Origin: Faecalimonas sp.
Lineage (GTDB): Bacteria > Bacillota > Clostridia > Lachnospirales > Lachnospiraceae
Direction of reading: 5' to 3'
DNA length: 64,000 bases
Assembly: GCA_029264305.1 (NCBI GenBank)
Contig: JARICA010000013.1
Span: 1 to 64,000, forward strand
Each line of letters starts with the position of its first letter. Positions within the stretch are counted from its first letter, which is position 1. The notes beneath the pieces were generated by a model that was given only the letters and a program-made list of their open reading frames with translations, ran no database searches and was not told where the DNA came from. The translations under genes were made by a program, and so were the position numbers. Shown one piece after another: positions 26,690-35,423 of this stretch.

Positions 26690-28420
26690 ATGATAAAAAA
26701 ATTGCAAAAACGATATGCTCTTTCTGAGCAGGGAGCAAAAGATTTGGTAAAAGGATGTATTGCTTGTGTTTTACAAAATATTTCTTTTATGTTTCCGATA
26801 GGATTATTGTATGTACTTGTTAGTGATTTGTTAGGGGATGGAATAGCGAAAGAAAGAGTTCTGTTTTATGTTATTGGGTGTATGGCGTGTGTTGGATTTA
26901 TTTTTCTTACAACATATTTTCAATATAATGCAACATATTTTGCGACTTATGTAGAAAGTGGAGTGCGTCGCATCACACTTGCAGAAAAGTTACGTAAAAT
27001 TCCATTGTCATTTTTTGGAAAAAAAGATCTTGCAGATTTGACAAGTACAATTATGGCGGATTGTACATTTTTAGAGCAAAGTTTTTCACATTTCATTCCA
27101 GAACTTGCCGGGTCTATTATTTCAACATTGTTTATTTCTATAAATTTGTTTTTCTTTGATTGGAGAATGGCCTTAGCCGCTCTTTGGGTGTTGCCAGTTT
27201 CATTTGCTATTGTTGGATTTTCAGCAAAAGTGCAGGAATATTTAAGCAGAAAGACAATGGATGCTAAAATGAAGTGTGCAGATGGAATTCAAGAGTGTAT
27301 TGAAACTGTACGGGATTTGAAGGCAAATAATGCAGAAAAGAAATATATGGTAGGATTAGAGAAAAAAATTCGTGCTGTTGAAAAACGTTCGATTATCAAT
27401 GAATTTGGATTGGCGACATTTATTGTATCTGCTTCTCTCGTTTTAAAATTAGGTATTGTTACGGTTTCACTAGTGGGTTCTATGTTATTGATCGATGGAA
27501 CGCTTGATATTTTGACATTTTTTATGTTTTTACTTGTAGTGTCAAGGTTATATGATCCTTTACAAGGAGCACTTCAAAATCTAGCAGCTATTATTACTAC
27601 ACGTACCAATATTGCACGTATGAATGAAATTTTAGAACATCCTATTCAGCAAGGCGAAAGTGAATTGACAAATAAGGGGTGCGATATTCACTTTGAACAT
27701 GTTGGCTTTTCATATAACACTGGAGAAACAGTTTTAAAAGATGTTTCATTTACAGCAAAACAAGGAGAAGTGACCGCTTTAGTTGGACCGTCGGGAGGTG
27801 GAAAAACAACAATATCTCGCCTTGCATCTCGATTTTGGGATATTGGTAAAGGGAAGATTACAGTAGGTGGTATGGATATTTCTAAGATAGATCCAGAAGC
27901 ACTTTTATCTCTTTATTCTATTGTATTTCAAGATGTTACTTTATTTGATAATACTATTTTGGAAAATATTCGAATTGGAAATAAAGAGGCTACCGATGAG
28001 CAGGTGCTTGTAGCAGCAAGACTTGCAAACGTGGATGAATTTGCAGAGAAACTTCCGGAAAAATGGAATACAAATATTGGAGAAAATGGATGTGAATTAT
28101 CCGGTGGAGAGCGACAAAGGATTTCTATTGCACGTGCTTTTTTGAAAGATGCGCCAATTATTTTATTAGATGAGGCAACTGCTTCTTTGGATGTGGAAAA
28201 TGAAACATTAATTCAAACAGCCTTATCTCGCTTAATTCAAAATAGAACAGTTCTTGTTATTGCACATAGAATGCGCACTGTAGCGGGTGCAGATAAGATA
28301 GTGTTACTCCGTGATGGGATTGTTGAAGAGGAGGGAACACCAGATGAATTATTAACACAAAAGGGATTATATTTTCATATGGTAAAATTACAGATGGAAA
28401 GTCAAAAATGGAAAATGTAA
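26690..28420 (+). CDS. ABC transporter ATPase/permease, second half
   Basis: 576 residues, same build as the preceding protein: six membrane spans, Walker A G-P-S-G-G-G-K-T-T, signature L-S-G-G-E-R-Q-R, Walker B I-I-L-L-D-E-A-T and the standard A-S-L-D-V-E-N-E D-loop. It starts immediately after the stop of the first half, with AGGAGGGG inside that gene. The pair most likely works as one heterodimeric transporter. Confidence 0.82.
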   Translation: MIKKLQKRYALSEQGAKDLVKGCIACVLQNISFMFPIGLLYVLVSDLLGDGIAKERVLFYVIGCMACVGFIFLTTYFQYNATYFATYVESGVRRITLAEKLRKIPLSFFGKKDLADLTSTIMADCTFLEQSFSHFIPELAGSIISTLFISINLFFFDWRMALAALWVLPVSFAIVGFSAKVQEYLSRKTMDAKMKCADGIQECIETVRDLKANNAEKKYMVGLEKKIRAVEKRSIINEFGLATFIVSASLVLKLGIVTVSLVGSMLLIDGTLDILTFFMFLLVVSRLYDPLQGALQNLAAIITTRTNIARMNEILEHPIQQGESELTNKGCDIHFEHVGFSYNTGETVLKDVSFTAKQGEVTALVGPSGGGKTTISRLASRFWDIGKGKITVGGMDISKIDPEALLSLYSIVFQDVTLFDNTILENIRIGNKEATDEQVLVAARLANVDEFAEKLPEKWNTNIGENGCELSGGERQRISIARAFLKDAPIILLDEATASLDVENETLIQTALSRLIQNRTVLVIAHRMRTVAGADKIVLLRDGIVEEEGTPDELLTQKGLYFHMVKLQMESQKWKM

Positions 28421-28440
28421 ATTAAATTAATGTATAAACA

Positions 28441-28480
28441 AAAAACACAAGGCATAATATAGTTTTACCTTGTGTTTTTT
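28441..28480 (+). terminator. Terminator after the ABC pair
   Basis: 12-base perfect arms (28441-28452 with 28468-28479) ending in a T-run. Confidence 0.8.
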
Positions 28481-28525
28481 GTATGAGACGAATCTTGAAA
28501 AAGTATATTCTATATGATAATTTTA

Positions 28526-28543
28526 AGTTAGATACAACTAATT
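28526..28543. promoter_or_regulatory. Metal-type operator upstream of the ICMT-like gene
   Basis: AGTTAGAT-AC-AACTAATT: 6 of 8 and 7 of 8 half-site matches to the perfect site at 23773, same spacing, 25 bases before the start codon. Confidence 0.5.
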
Positions 28544-28567
28544 TTTATTTGTAAAGGAGGGAAGGCT

Positions 28568-29059
28568 ATGAAAGAAGAGCATTTACCGATTTATGGTGTT
28601 GGACCGTTTTGTGTAGCATCTATGTTGCTGTTGTTTGTCGGGGGTGTACTATTACATTGTTTTGGATATTTGGATTCCGGAAAAATAGAAAGATTTAGTA
28701 TTCTAATGTTTATTATAGGCATAATATTCATTATGCTTGGGATTGGGATTTGGATACAGGCTGTTATTATTACAAAGATTGAACGAGCAATCATAAATAA
28801 TCAATTAGTAACAACAGGTATTTATGCGTGGGTGCGTAATCCAATTTATACAGCAATTGCTATGACACTAATAGGAGTGGCTTTATTATTTACAAATCTT
28901 TGGCTTGTTTTGCTTGCTCCTCTTTTTTGGTTAGATATTACTATTTTAATAAAAAATACAGAAGAGAAATGGTTGCTAACACAATATGGAGAAGTTTATT
29001 TAGACTATTGTCAGAGGGTGAATAGATGTATACCATGGATTCCCAAAATCAAAAAATAA
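28568..29059 (+). CDS. Isoprenylcysteine carboxyl methyltransferase-like membrane protein
   Basis: 163 residues, four or five membrane segments. L-V-T-T-G-I-Y-A-W-V-R-N-P-I-Y-T and the later E-E-K-W-L-L-x-Q-Y-G-x-x-Y are the SAM-binding motifs of the ICMT/PEMT (NnrU-like) superfamily. The bacterial substrate is usually unknown. AAGGAGGG precedes the ATG. The shared operator suggests coregulation with the metal transporters to its left. Confidence 0.75.
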   Translation: MKEEHLPIYGVGPFCVASMLLLFVGGVLLHCFGYLDSGKIERFSILMFIIGIIFIMLGIGIWIQAVIITKIERAIINNQLVTTGIYAWVRNPIYTAIAMTLIGVALLFTNLWLVLLAPLFWLDITILIKNTEEKWLLTQYGEVYLDYCQRVNRCIPWIPKIKK

Positions 29060-29158
29060 ATTAAGTATTTTTGGGAAAAAAATCAAAAAAATAAATGGTA
29101 TAGTATAAAATATACTTTCCACAAAAGGTGTATAAAAAAATATGAAAGGACAGTGACG

Positions 29159-31555
29159 ATGAAAAGAAGTTTAAAAATCAAACGCGTAGTTGTATTTTTG
29201 TTGTTTTTTTCCATCCTAATTTCTAATTTGCTTTCTATATCAATTTACGCAGAAAACGATATTTTTATAGGTGCAGAGGATACTACTATAGCAGAAAATA
29301 CGATGTTTGATTTATTGGAAGGGGTAATGGCTCAAGACCCAAGCGGACAGAAGTTAAGTGTTTCTGTATCTAATGTTCGTTGTGAAAATGATCCGACATT
29401 TCTGTATGATGGTTCAAATTTTTTGAATGTAGGTAGAGTTGGATTAAATTATACAGTTGAGTATAGCGCATATTCTTCTGAGGAACCTACAGAGACATAT
29501 ACAGTTACAAGAAAAATCACAAGTATGAAGAACATGGATCCAGATAAGGAGAGTGTGGATAAAGAAGAATTATCAGAGAAAAATGAGCCATATCATGAGA
29601 ACAAACCATCTGTTAAAAAGGGTCTATCAATTATACATAAGGATGGGATGCATTATATTAGAGATCCAAAGTACTTAGATAGAGAAATTTTGATATACTG
29701 CATGAACAATAAATTGAAATGGCCACATATAGGGAATGGAGCACCTCAGGTACCAAATTATGAGGAAGGATATTTAACACCGGATATGTTTGTATCGCAG
29801 GAAAAATATAATGAATGTGTTCAGAAACTGAAAAAATTATTGTTTGCAGGGTATCCTTATAATGGTGAACGATTTTACAAAATTGTTTCAAAAGAAGAAT
29901 TGCATACACCTACAATAGATGAATTTAATGAAATGTTAGTTTTACCACCTCAACTAAAAAAGGACTTTCCTTATTTGGCTCAATACCATTTTAGTTTGGA
30001 TACTTTAAATAATAAAACATATTATGAGGCATTAGTGAGATTTATGGGAGAAGTTAGAGCGTTGTATCCCGATAATGTCACACAACATGGATTGACGCAT
30101 GAGGATATTACAATTATGCCTTTTTATAAAGCGGCCAATAGTGTGACTTTTCATGGATATGGGGCTACAGAAACTCAAGTATTACAAATATTCGCACAAT
30201 TATATTCGGATTCCTATTTTGTTACAGAACAACAGGCATATAATGCTACGCAAGATGCAATATGGAAATTGTTATATGATTATGGAGTCCCAGATAATGA
30301 AATGCAAGAATTAAGTCACAGCCCACTTGCTATGGTATTATGGAAGTATTGTCAGAAAGGAAATTTATTAGAAGAGGAACCAAATAGTGAAGCAATCAAA
30401 GTGGATGGAAATTTAAAATTCACATATCATTCTAAAGACAATATGTGGCATAGTGGAAAGTTAAAAATTAATGAGCCACAAGAATACAATGGATTATATA
30501 AATTAATCTTACCGCAAGGAGTAACAAGTAGTAATGGACGTACGTATGTTTACGGAAATCAAGAATATGAATTAGTATCTAAAAGCAAACCAGATGCGAC
30601 AAGCCAGTTCCGAATAGAAGCAGGAATTGATTGGTTACAGGAAATGAAACAGTACTCTCCAATTAATGATAATACATTTCAACATATGGTTGGTGCAGTA
30701 GTTAAAAAAACACCAATAGCAAAAACAATATTGTATACTTCTGAGGAAGAAGGAAGATTAGAAATTACTAAAGAGGTAGTAGGAGATGAAGAGGATTTAA
30801 AAAAGGATTTTTCCTTTATTTTAGAGTTACCAAACAACAAAATTAATGGTAATTATGGAGATTTTTATTTTAAAGATGGAGTGGCATCATTCACATTAAA
30901 AGCAGGGCAGAAAAAAATAGCAGAACATCTTCCAGCTGGAGTGAAATATAGTGTTAGAGAAAAGGAGAATGGAACGTATTTTGTTACTTCGAATAATGCA
31001 GAAGGAACCATTTTAGCAAATCAAACCATTACTGTATCTTTCCTTAATGAGAGAAAGATGGAATTGTCACTTGGTAAATTAGTAACTGGAAATATGGGAG
31101 ATAAGACGGAGAAATTTACATTCAATATAAGCCTTACAAAAAGAGACGGTACCCCTTTTGAAGGAGAGGTCAAATATACTGCTAGTGTGATGCCTGGATA
31201 TGAAGCAGAGTCCGCTCCATTAGAGTCTGGAATACTTAAATTTAGTGGTGGAAAAGCAACGATAGAACTTTCACATGGTCAAAGAATTACAATACATGAT
31301 TTACCGTTTCTGTGTAAATATGCAGTTCAAGAACAGGAGGAAAATCAAGGTCACTATACAACAACATATAATGATCAAAAAAATAGTCCAAATGGGATCT
31401 TAGATAAAAATGTAGAAATTTGTGTTAAGAATAATAAAGAAACGATTCCAGAAACAGGTATTCAACATACAAGTATGCAGGTTTGGGGACTCTTGATTGG
31501 AATTTTACTTGTGGGCAGTTGCATTTTATATTTGTGTAAAAGGGTAAAAAAATGA
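29159..31555 (+). CDS. Pilus tip adhesin with thioester domain (Cpa-like)
   Basis: 798 residues from the ATG at 29159 (GAAAGGA upstream; a GTG two codons earlier is less likely). A signal peptide ends near residue 32. The thioester domain is shown by Cys181 (I-L-I-Y-C-M-N-N) and Gln365 in the A-T-Q-D-A-I-W motif, the TQxA signature of internal Cys-Gln thioesters that bind host surfaces covalently. Two CnaB/Spy0128-like domains follow (from about 535 and 635). The end carries the sorting motif I-P-E-T-G, a membrane span and a K-R-V-K-K tail. First gene of a pilus operon; overlaps the next gene by four bases. Confidence 0.85.
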   Translation: MKRSLKIKRVVVFLLFFSILISNLLSISIYAENDIFIGAEDTTIAENTMFDLLEGVMAQDPSGQKLSVSVSNVRCENDPTFLYDGSNFLNVGRVGLNYTVEYSAYSSEEPTETYTVTRKITSMKNMDPDKESVDKEELSEKNEPYHENKPSVKKGLSIIHKDGMHYIRDPKYLDREILIYCMNNKLKWPHIGNGAPQVPNYEEGYLTPDMFVSQEKYNECVQKLKKLLFAGYPYNGERFYKIVSKEELHTPTIDEFNEMLVLPPQLKKDFPYLAQYHFSLDTLNNKTYYEALVRFMGEVRALYPDNVTQHGLTHEDITIMPFYKAANSVTFHGYGATETQVLQIFAQLYSDSYFVTEQQAYNATQDAIWKLLYDYGVPDNEMQELSHSPLAMVLWKYCQKGNLLEEEPNSEAIKVDGNLKFTYHSKDNMWHSGKLKINEPQEYNGLYKLILPQGVTSSNGRTYVYGNQEYELVSKSKPDATSQFRIEAGIDWLQEMKQYSPINDNTFQHMVGAVVKKTPIAKTILYTSEEEGRLEITKEVVGDEEDLKKDFSFILELPNNKINGNYGDFYFKDGVASFTLKAGQKKIAEHLPAGVKYSVREKENGTYFVTSNNAEGTILANQTITVSFLNERKMELSLGKLVTGNMGDKTEKFTFNISLTKRDGTPFEGEVKYTASVMPGYEAESAPLESGILKFSGGKATIELSHGQRITIHDLPFLCKYAVQEQEENQGHYTTTYNDQKNSPNGILDKNVEICVKNNKETIPETGIQHTSMQVWGLLIGILLVGSCILYLCKRVKK

Positions 31556-32049
31556 AAGACACATTAAAAGAGGATATTTTGTTCCTTATATTGAAAATTA
31601 TTTTATTTGTGGTTTTGATAGCAATCTTATTTTTATTTGTTTTTGGTATTTACAGATGTAGTGATAATACAATGAATCCGGCAGTAAAAGACGGAGATTT
31701 GGCAATATATTATCGTCTACAAAAGAAGTATAACATATCAGATGTTGCTGTAATTGAAAAAAATGGCGAAAAACAAATTAGGAGAATTATTGCAAAAGAA
31801 GGGGACAAAATCGATATTACAGAAGAAGGATTGGTAATTAATGGATATCGACAGCAGGAAAGAGAAATTTATACAGAAACATTACCATATGTAGAAGGGA
31901 TTACCTTTCCGTTTACAGTGGGAAAAAATGAATATTTTGTGTTAGGGGATAATCGCCCTAATGTAAAAGATAGTCGAATCTATGGAGTAGTTAAACAACA
32001 AGAAATGAAAGGTGTTGTGATTACGATTCTTCGCAGTAGAGGAATATAG
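31552..32049 (+). CDS. SipA-like signal peptidase of the pilus operon, altered active site
   Basis: 165 residues, with one N-terminal membrane span (about 9-33) and an S26 signal peptidase fold. In place of the usual S-x-M nucleophile motif the sequence reads C-S-D-N-T40-M-N-P, and the general-base Lys position before R-I-I-A reads Arg77. The G-D-N-R and D-S-R boxes are kept. Streptococcal SipA, next to FctA, likewise lacks the catalytic Ser and Lys and is needed for pilus assembly rather than cleavage. Inferred role: pilus assembly factor. Overlaps the adhesin gene (ATGA). Confidence 0.8.
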   Translation: MKDTLKEDILFLILKIILFVVLIAILFLFVFGIYRCSDNTMNPAVKDGDLAIYYRLQKKYNISDVAVIEKNGEKQIRRIIAKEGDKIDITEEGLVINGYRQQEREIYTETLPYVEGITFPFTVGKNEYFVLGDNRPNVKDSRIYGVVKQQEMKGVVITILRSRGI

Positions 32050-32099
32050 ATTATGTTGCTTTTTAAATAAAATTTTGTAGTATAAAGGAGAAGAAAAAG

Positions 32100-33167
32100 A
32101 TGATAAATAAGAAAAAATTAATCACATTATTATTAACAGGAACAATTTTGATGGGAATGAATACAACGGTATTAGCAGAAAACATACCAACTGTTGGAAA
32201 TGGTACAGAAGGAAAAGATGCAACAGTATCTATTACAAAAGAGTTAGAACTAGCAGAAGGATTGGCTGTTCCTAATACGAACTTTACTTTTATTGCAACA
32301 CCAAAGACAGAGGGAGCACCAGAAGCAACGATCTCTGATATTACTTACAATGCCGGAGAGGCTGTAGGAAACTTAGAGAATGGGAAATATACGATTTCAA
32401 AAACATCTAAAATCGTATTTGGTAAATTCCCACATGCTGGACAATACGATTATACAGTAACAGAGAAAAAAGGTGATATGGCTGGAATGACATATTCATC
32501 AAAAACATATACAATGCGTGTATATGTGGCAAATAAACAGAACAATTCCGGAGAAACCTATATTAAAACAATAACAGCTGAAGAATCAGGAACAAAGACA
32601 GCTAAAATAGTGTTTACAAACACATACACAAAAAATGCGGCTTTATCTATTGAGAAAAATACAATAGGTGAATTAGCAGATAAAACAAAAGACTTTGCAT
32701 TTACAATTACATTTATAAAATCAGCAACTTCAACTCAGAGCGAGTTTGTAGGACATATTGGAACGGAAATGGTTACTTGCGAAGTAGGAAAAGAAAAAGA
32801 ATTTATGTTACATGATAAAGAAAAACTTATATTTGATAATCTTCCAGTCGGTACAAAGTATGTTGTAAAAGAAAAAGGAGTGTTAGATGACGGATATACA
32901 CCAAGTATTCATGTTGTTGAAAACAATATAGTAACAGTAGATAATCAAAAAGGCAATGAGAAAGATGATTTATCCTCAGCAAATATTGGTTCAAATAACT
33001 TAGTAGGGGAAGGTAAAAATGAGGTTGTATTTACAAATACATATAAGGATATAGCTATTACAGGAATTATTTTTAATAACCTTCCGTTTGTTTTGTTAAT
33101 TAGTGTAGCAATTTTGGCATTTGTTTCATTGGCTGTGATTAAGAGAAGCCGAAAAATTAAAAGATAG
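32100..33167 (+). CDS. Major pilin, FctA/Spy0128-like
   Basis: 355 residues. Signal peptide to about residue 26 (V-L-A-E-N). Two pilin isopeptide domains: the first with S-I-T-K-E-L near 41 and E near the V-T-E-K-K strand, the second from about 180, each ending in V-F-T-N-T-Y. The C terminus has a sorting signal without a classical LPXTG: D-I-A-I-T-G, then a membrane span and a basic tail. AAAGGAGAAG precedes the ATG. Its position between the SipA-like protein and a class B sortase matches FctA in streptococcal islands, which is the polymerised shaft subunit. Confidence 0.8.
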   Translation: MINKKKLITLLLTGTILMGMNTTVLAENIPTVGNGTEGKDATVSITKELELAEGLAVPNTNFTFIATPKTEGAPEATISDITYNAGEAVGNLENGKYTISKTSKIVFGKFPHAGQYDYTVTEKKGDMAGMTYSSKTYTMRVYVANKQNNSGETYIKTITAEESGTKTAKIVFTNTYTKNAALSIEKNTIGELADKTKDFAFTITFIKSATSTQSEFVGHIGTEMVTCEVGKEKEFMLHDKEKLIFDNLPVGTKYVVKEKGVLDDGYTPSIHVVENNIVTVDNQKGNEKDDLSSANIGSNNLVGEGKNEVVFTNTYKDIAITGIIFNNLPFVLLISVAILAFVSLAVIKRSRKIKR

Positions 33168-33925
33168 TGAATAAGTGGAAAAAGAGAATTCAGATAGCAG
33201 ATCAGGTGGTTAACTTGTTAATCGTTTTATGTTTTCTACCTATTCTGCTTTATGCTGGCTATACGTTATGGGATGTTCAACATATTTATCAATCAGCAGA
33301 AGCTTCTTTATATGAAGTATATAAACCCACTGCAACAAATAAGGTGTCTCTTGAAGAATTACAAAAGAAGAATCCAGAGGTGGTTGGCTGGTTGACGGTA
33401 AACGATACGCACATAGATTATCCATTCGTACAGTCATCTGATAACTCAAAATATGTGAACACAGATATTGAAGGGAAGTTTTCGCTTTCGGGAAGTATAT
33501 TTTTGGATTATCGAAACAAGAAAAATTTTTCGGATATGAATAATATCATATACGGACATCATATGGATAAACAGGTAATGTTTGGAGAAATAGAGTATTT
33601 TGAAAAAGAAAAGTACTTTGAGTCACACCAATATGGAAAAATATATTTTGACGGAACGTGGCATGATATAGAATTTTTTGCTTTTCTTCATGCCGATGCT
33701 TATGATTCTGTGCTATATAATACAGAGTTACAAAGAGAAAAGGATATTCAGCAATATGTAAAGCATATAAAGAAAAATGCTAAAATTTTTAAAGAATTGG
33801 CATTTGATAAAGATGAACATTTTATTACGTTATCTACTTGTACTTCAGATTCAACAAATGGAAGACATCTTCTTATAGGGAAAATCAGGGATACTTCTAG
33901 AAGTAATGTAGATGAAGGAGATTAG
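33167..33925 (+). CDS. Class B sortase (pilus polymerase)
   Basis: 252 residues: membrane anchor at about 15-35 and a sortase B domain with catalytic His131 (I-I-Y-G-H-H-M-D), Cys225 (L-S-T-C-T-S-D) and Arg233 (N-G-R-H-L-L). The GTG start overlaps the pilin stop by one base. Sortase B-like enzymes polymerise pili in streptococcal FCT-3/4 islands (there called SrtC2 or SrtB). Its substrates here are probably the non-canonical I-T-G and K-T-G sorting motifs of the neighbours. Confidence 0.88.
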   Translation: MNKWKKRIQIADQVVNLLIVLCFLPILLYAGYTLWDVQHIYQSAEASLYEVYKPTATNKVSLEELQKKNPEVVGWLTVNDTHIDYPFVQSSDNSKYVNTDIEGKFSLSGSIFLDYRNKKNFSDMNNIIYGHHMDKQVMFGEIEYFEKEKYFESHQYGKIYFDGTWHDIEFFAFLHADAYDSVLYNTELQREKDIQQYVKHIKKNAKIFKELAFDKDEHFITLSTCTSDSTNGRHLLIGKIRDTSRSNVDEGD

Positions 33926-33929
33926 TTGT

Positions 33930-34571
33930 ATGGTAAAAAAACTATTAAAAAAGCAGAGTGCTTGGCTTATATTATTATTTGCGTTGTTGATAAACAATAA
34001 TGTATATGCTTCTAATAATTGTGTAGAGGTGCCTCTTGTAGTAGAACAATTTTTTGATGTTGCGGAAGGAACTGAAAAGGAAGTAGATTTCATAGGGGAA
34101 TATGTATTAAAAGGTTTAAGTGAAAATGCTATTCTTCCAGAAAGTACTAGTCAGGATAGATTTGTTTTTCGATTAAATGGCAAGAAAAAGGATATCAGTA
34201 TTCCATTGAGTTATGAACGTGCAGGAGTATATTGTTATGAACTCGAACAGACAACAAAAGATAAAGAAAATTATATTTTTGATAGACAGACATATAAGAT
34301 AACAGTATATGTTAAAAATGGAGAAACAGGTAAATTACGAGCGCAAGTTATTGTAGAAAATCAAGAGGGGAGAAAAAGTGGAAAAATAGAGTTTTGTAAT
34401 CGTTATTTGTTGAAAAGTACATCTAGTTCACAACAGAATTTAGTAGTAAAAACGGGAGATGAACAAAAGGTATATATCTGGTATTTAGCAGCAAGTATTT
34501 CGGTATGTATTATTCTAGCAATGATTGTTATGAAAAGGAAGAGAGAGAAATTCAATCAAGTTGAGTTTTAA
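33930..34571 (+). CDS. Minor pilin/cell wall anchor subunit (FctB-like position)
   Basis: 213 residues from the ATG at 33930; GAAGGAG lies 9 bases upstream, and an earlier in-frame ATG overlaps the sortase. Signal peptide to about residue 27 (N-V-Y-A-S). One FctA-type domain (V-F-R-L-N-G, Y-C-Y-E-L-E-Q, Y-K-I-T-V-Y-V) and a C-terminal V-K-T-G-D motif with membrane span and K-R-K-R tail. Its place after the sortase is that of the base pilin FctB, which links pili to the wall. Confidence 0.75.
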   Translation: MVKKLLKKQSAWLILLFALLINNNVYASNNCVEVPLVVEQFFDVAEGTEKEVDFIGEYVLKGLSENAILPESTSQDRFVFRLNGKKKDISIPLSYERAGVYCYELEQTTKDKENYIFDRQTYKITVYVKNGETGKLRAQVIVENQEGRKSGKIEFCNRYLLKSTSSSQQNLVVKTGDEQKVYIWYLAASISVCIILAMIVMKRKREKFNQVEF

Positions 34572-34583
34572 AATGAGGTAAAA

Positions 34584-35006
34584 ATGATAAATATAATTTT
34601 AATTGTTTTAGTAATTGTTTCTATAATACTTTTTATGGTAGCAATAGTTTCTGGCATAAAAGATACAAAAAAGAAAAAATATTATATTAAATGTGTAGGT
34701 AGAATTGATCGAATTTATAAACGTAAAGTAATTGGAAGTAGACAAGAAAATAGATATGTTATTTCTCCAGTTATTCTTTATACAGTTAGAGGAAATCAAT
34801 ATGAATTAATAGGAACATATTATTCAAAAAATATGAAAGTAGGACAGGAAGCAACCATTTTGTATGAGGAAAATAATCCCAATAAAGCAATTATGGAAAA
34901 AGGATTATACAGAACGTCATTCGTTACAGGAATTGTAGGGATAGCTTTTATAATTGCATTTAGTATAATAGCGGTTTTGAAATATGTAGGAGGAATTCGT
35001 TTTTAA
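34584..35006 (+). CDS. DUF3592-like membrane protein
   Basis: 140 residues with a membrane span at each end (about 3-24 and 113-134) and a small beta-rich domain between them that may carry the family's Y-x-V-x-G-x-x-Y-type strands (Y-T-V-R-G-N-Q-Y-E-L). It follows the minor pilin by 12 bases, so it is in the pilus transcript, but nothing ties it functionally to pili. Confidence 0.55.
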   Translation: MINIILIVLVIVSIILFMVAIVSGIKDTKKKKYYIKCVGRIDRIYKRKVIGSRQENRYVISPVILYTVRGNQYELIGTYYSKNMKVGQEATILYEENNPNKAIMEKGLYRTSFVTGIVGIAFIIAFSIIAVLKYVGGIRF

Positions 35007-35020
35007 AAGGTTAGATTATA

Positions 35021-35055
35021 AAAGAGGCTATCTATTTTTCGATAGCCTCTTTTTC
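35021..35055. terminator. Bidirectional terminator between pilus operon and selenoprotein gene
   Basis: 12-base arms (35021-35032 with 35041-35052), 8-base loop, T-runs on both strands. It ends exactly at the stop codon of the minus-strand gene. Confidence 0.85.
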
Positions 35056-35355
35056 TTATGCAGAGTAAATTCCCTCAACAATAATTTTTTTGAAAAAGCG
35101 AGATAATCCGAGGTGTACAGTATCGTCTGCTCTTTCAGGTATGCGGCGAATAAGAACTTCACCTAATTCGGTTGGGAAACTTTTAAACTTTTCTGTTTTC
35201 AAAATTTTTAGTTCATCTTCATCAACAAATCTTGCTGATATCTCTAAACGAGAACCACCTCAAGTATGACACATCATAGGGGCAATTAAAATATGTTTGA
35301 GTTGGTTTTCTTGCATATAATTAACAAGTCTTTCGTCTAATTGTATATTTGTCAT
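35056..35355 (-). CDS. Probable selenoprotein with CxxU redox motif
   Basis: An intact gene is seen if one in-frame TGA (35260-35262) is read as selenocysteine: 99 residues, ATG at 35355 with AAAGGAGAG upstream, TAA at 35056. The sequence around it is A-P-M-M-C29-H-T-U32-G-G-S-R-L-E-I-S-A-R-F-V, a CxxU motif like CxxC redox sites. Codon use and protein character continue unchanged after the TGA to the terminator. A bulged hairpin starts right after the TGA. I do not recognise the family. The alternative is a pseudogene with one nonsense mutation; the intact 67 codons after it argue against that. Confidence 0.75.
35236..35257 (-). promoter_or_regulatory. SECIS-like hairpin after the TGA codon
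   Basis: On the minus strand, starting 3 bases after the TGA: 8 pairs with a single bulged U, one G-U pair and a GUUUA loop that begins 11 bases after the codon. Distance and bulged U resemble bacterial SECIS elements read by SelB. Confidence 0.5.
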
Positions 35356-35423
35356 TTGATTTCTCTCCTTTATATTTGATAATCTTATTATTACCGAATA
35401 ATTAGAAAAGTTCTGTAATAAAG

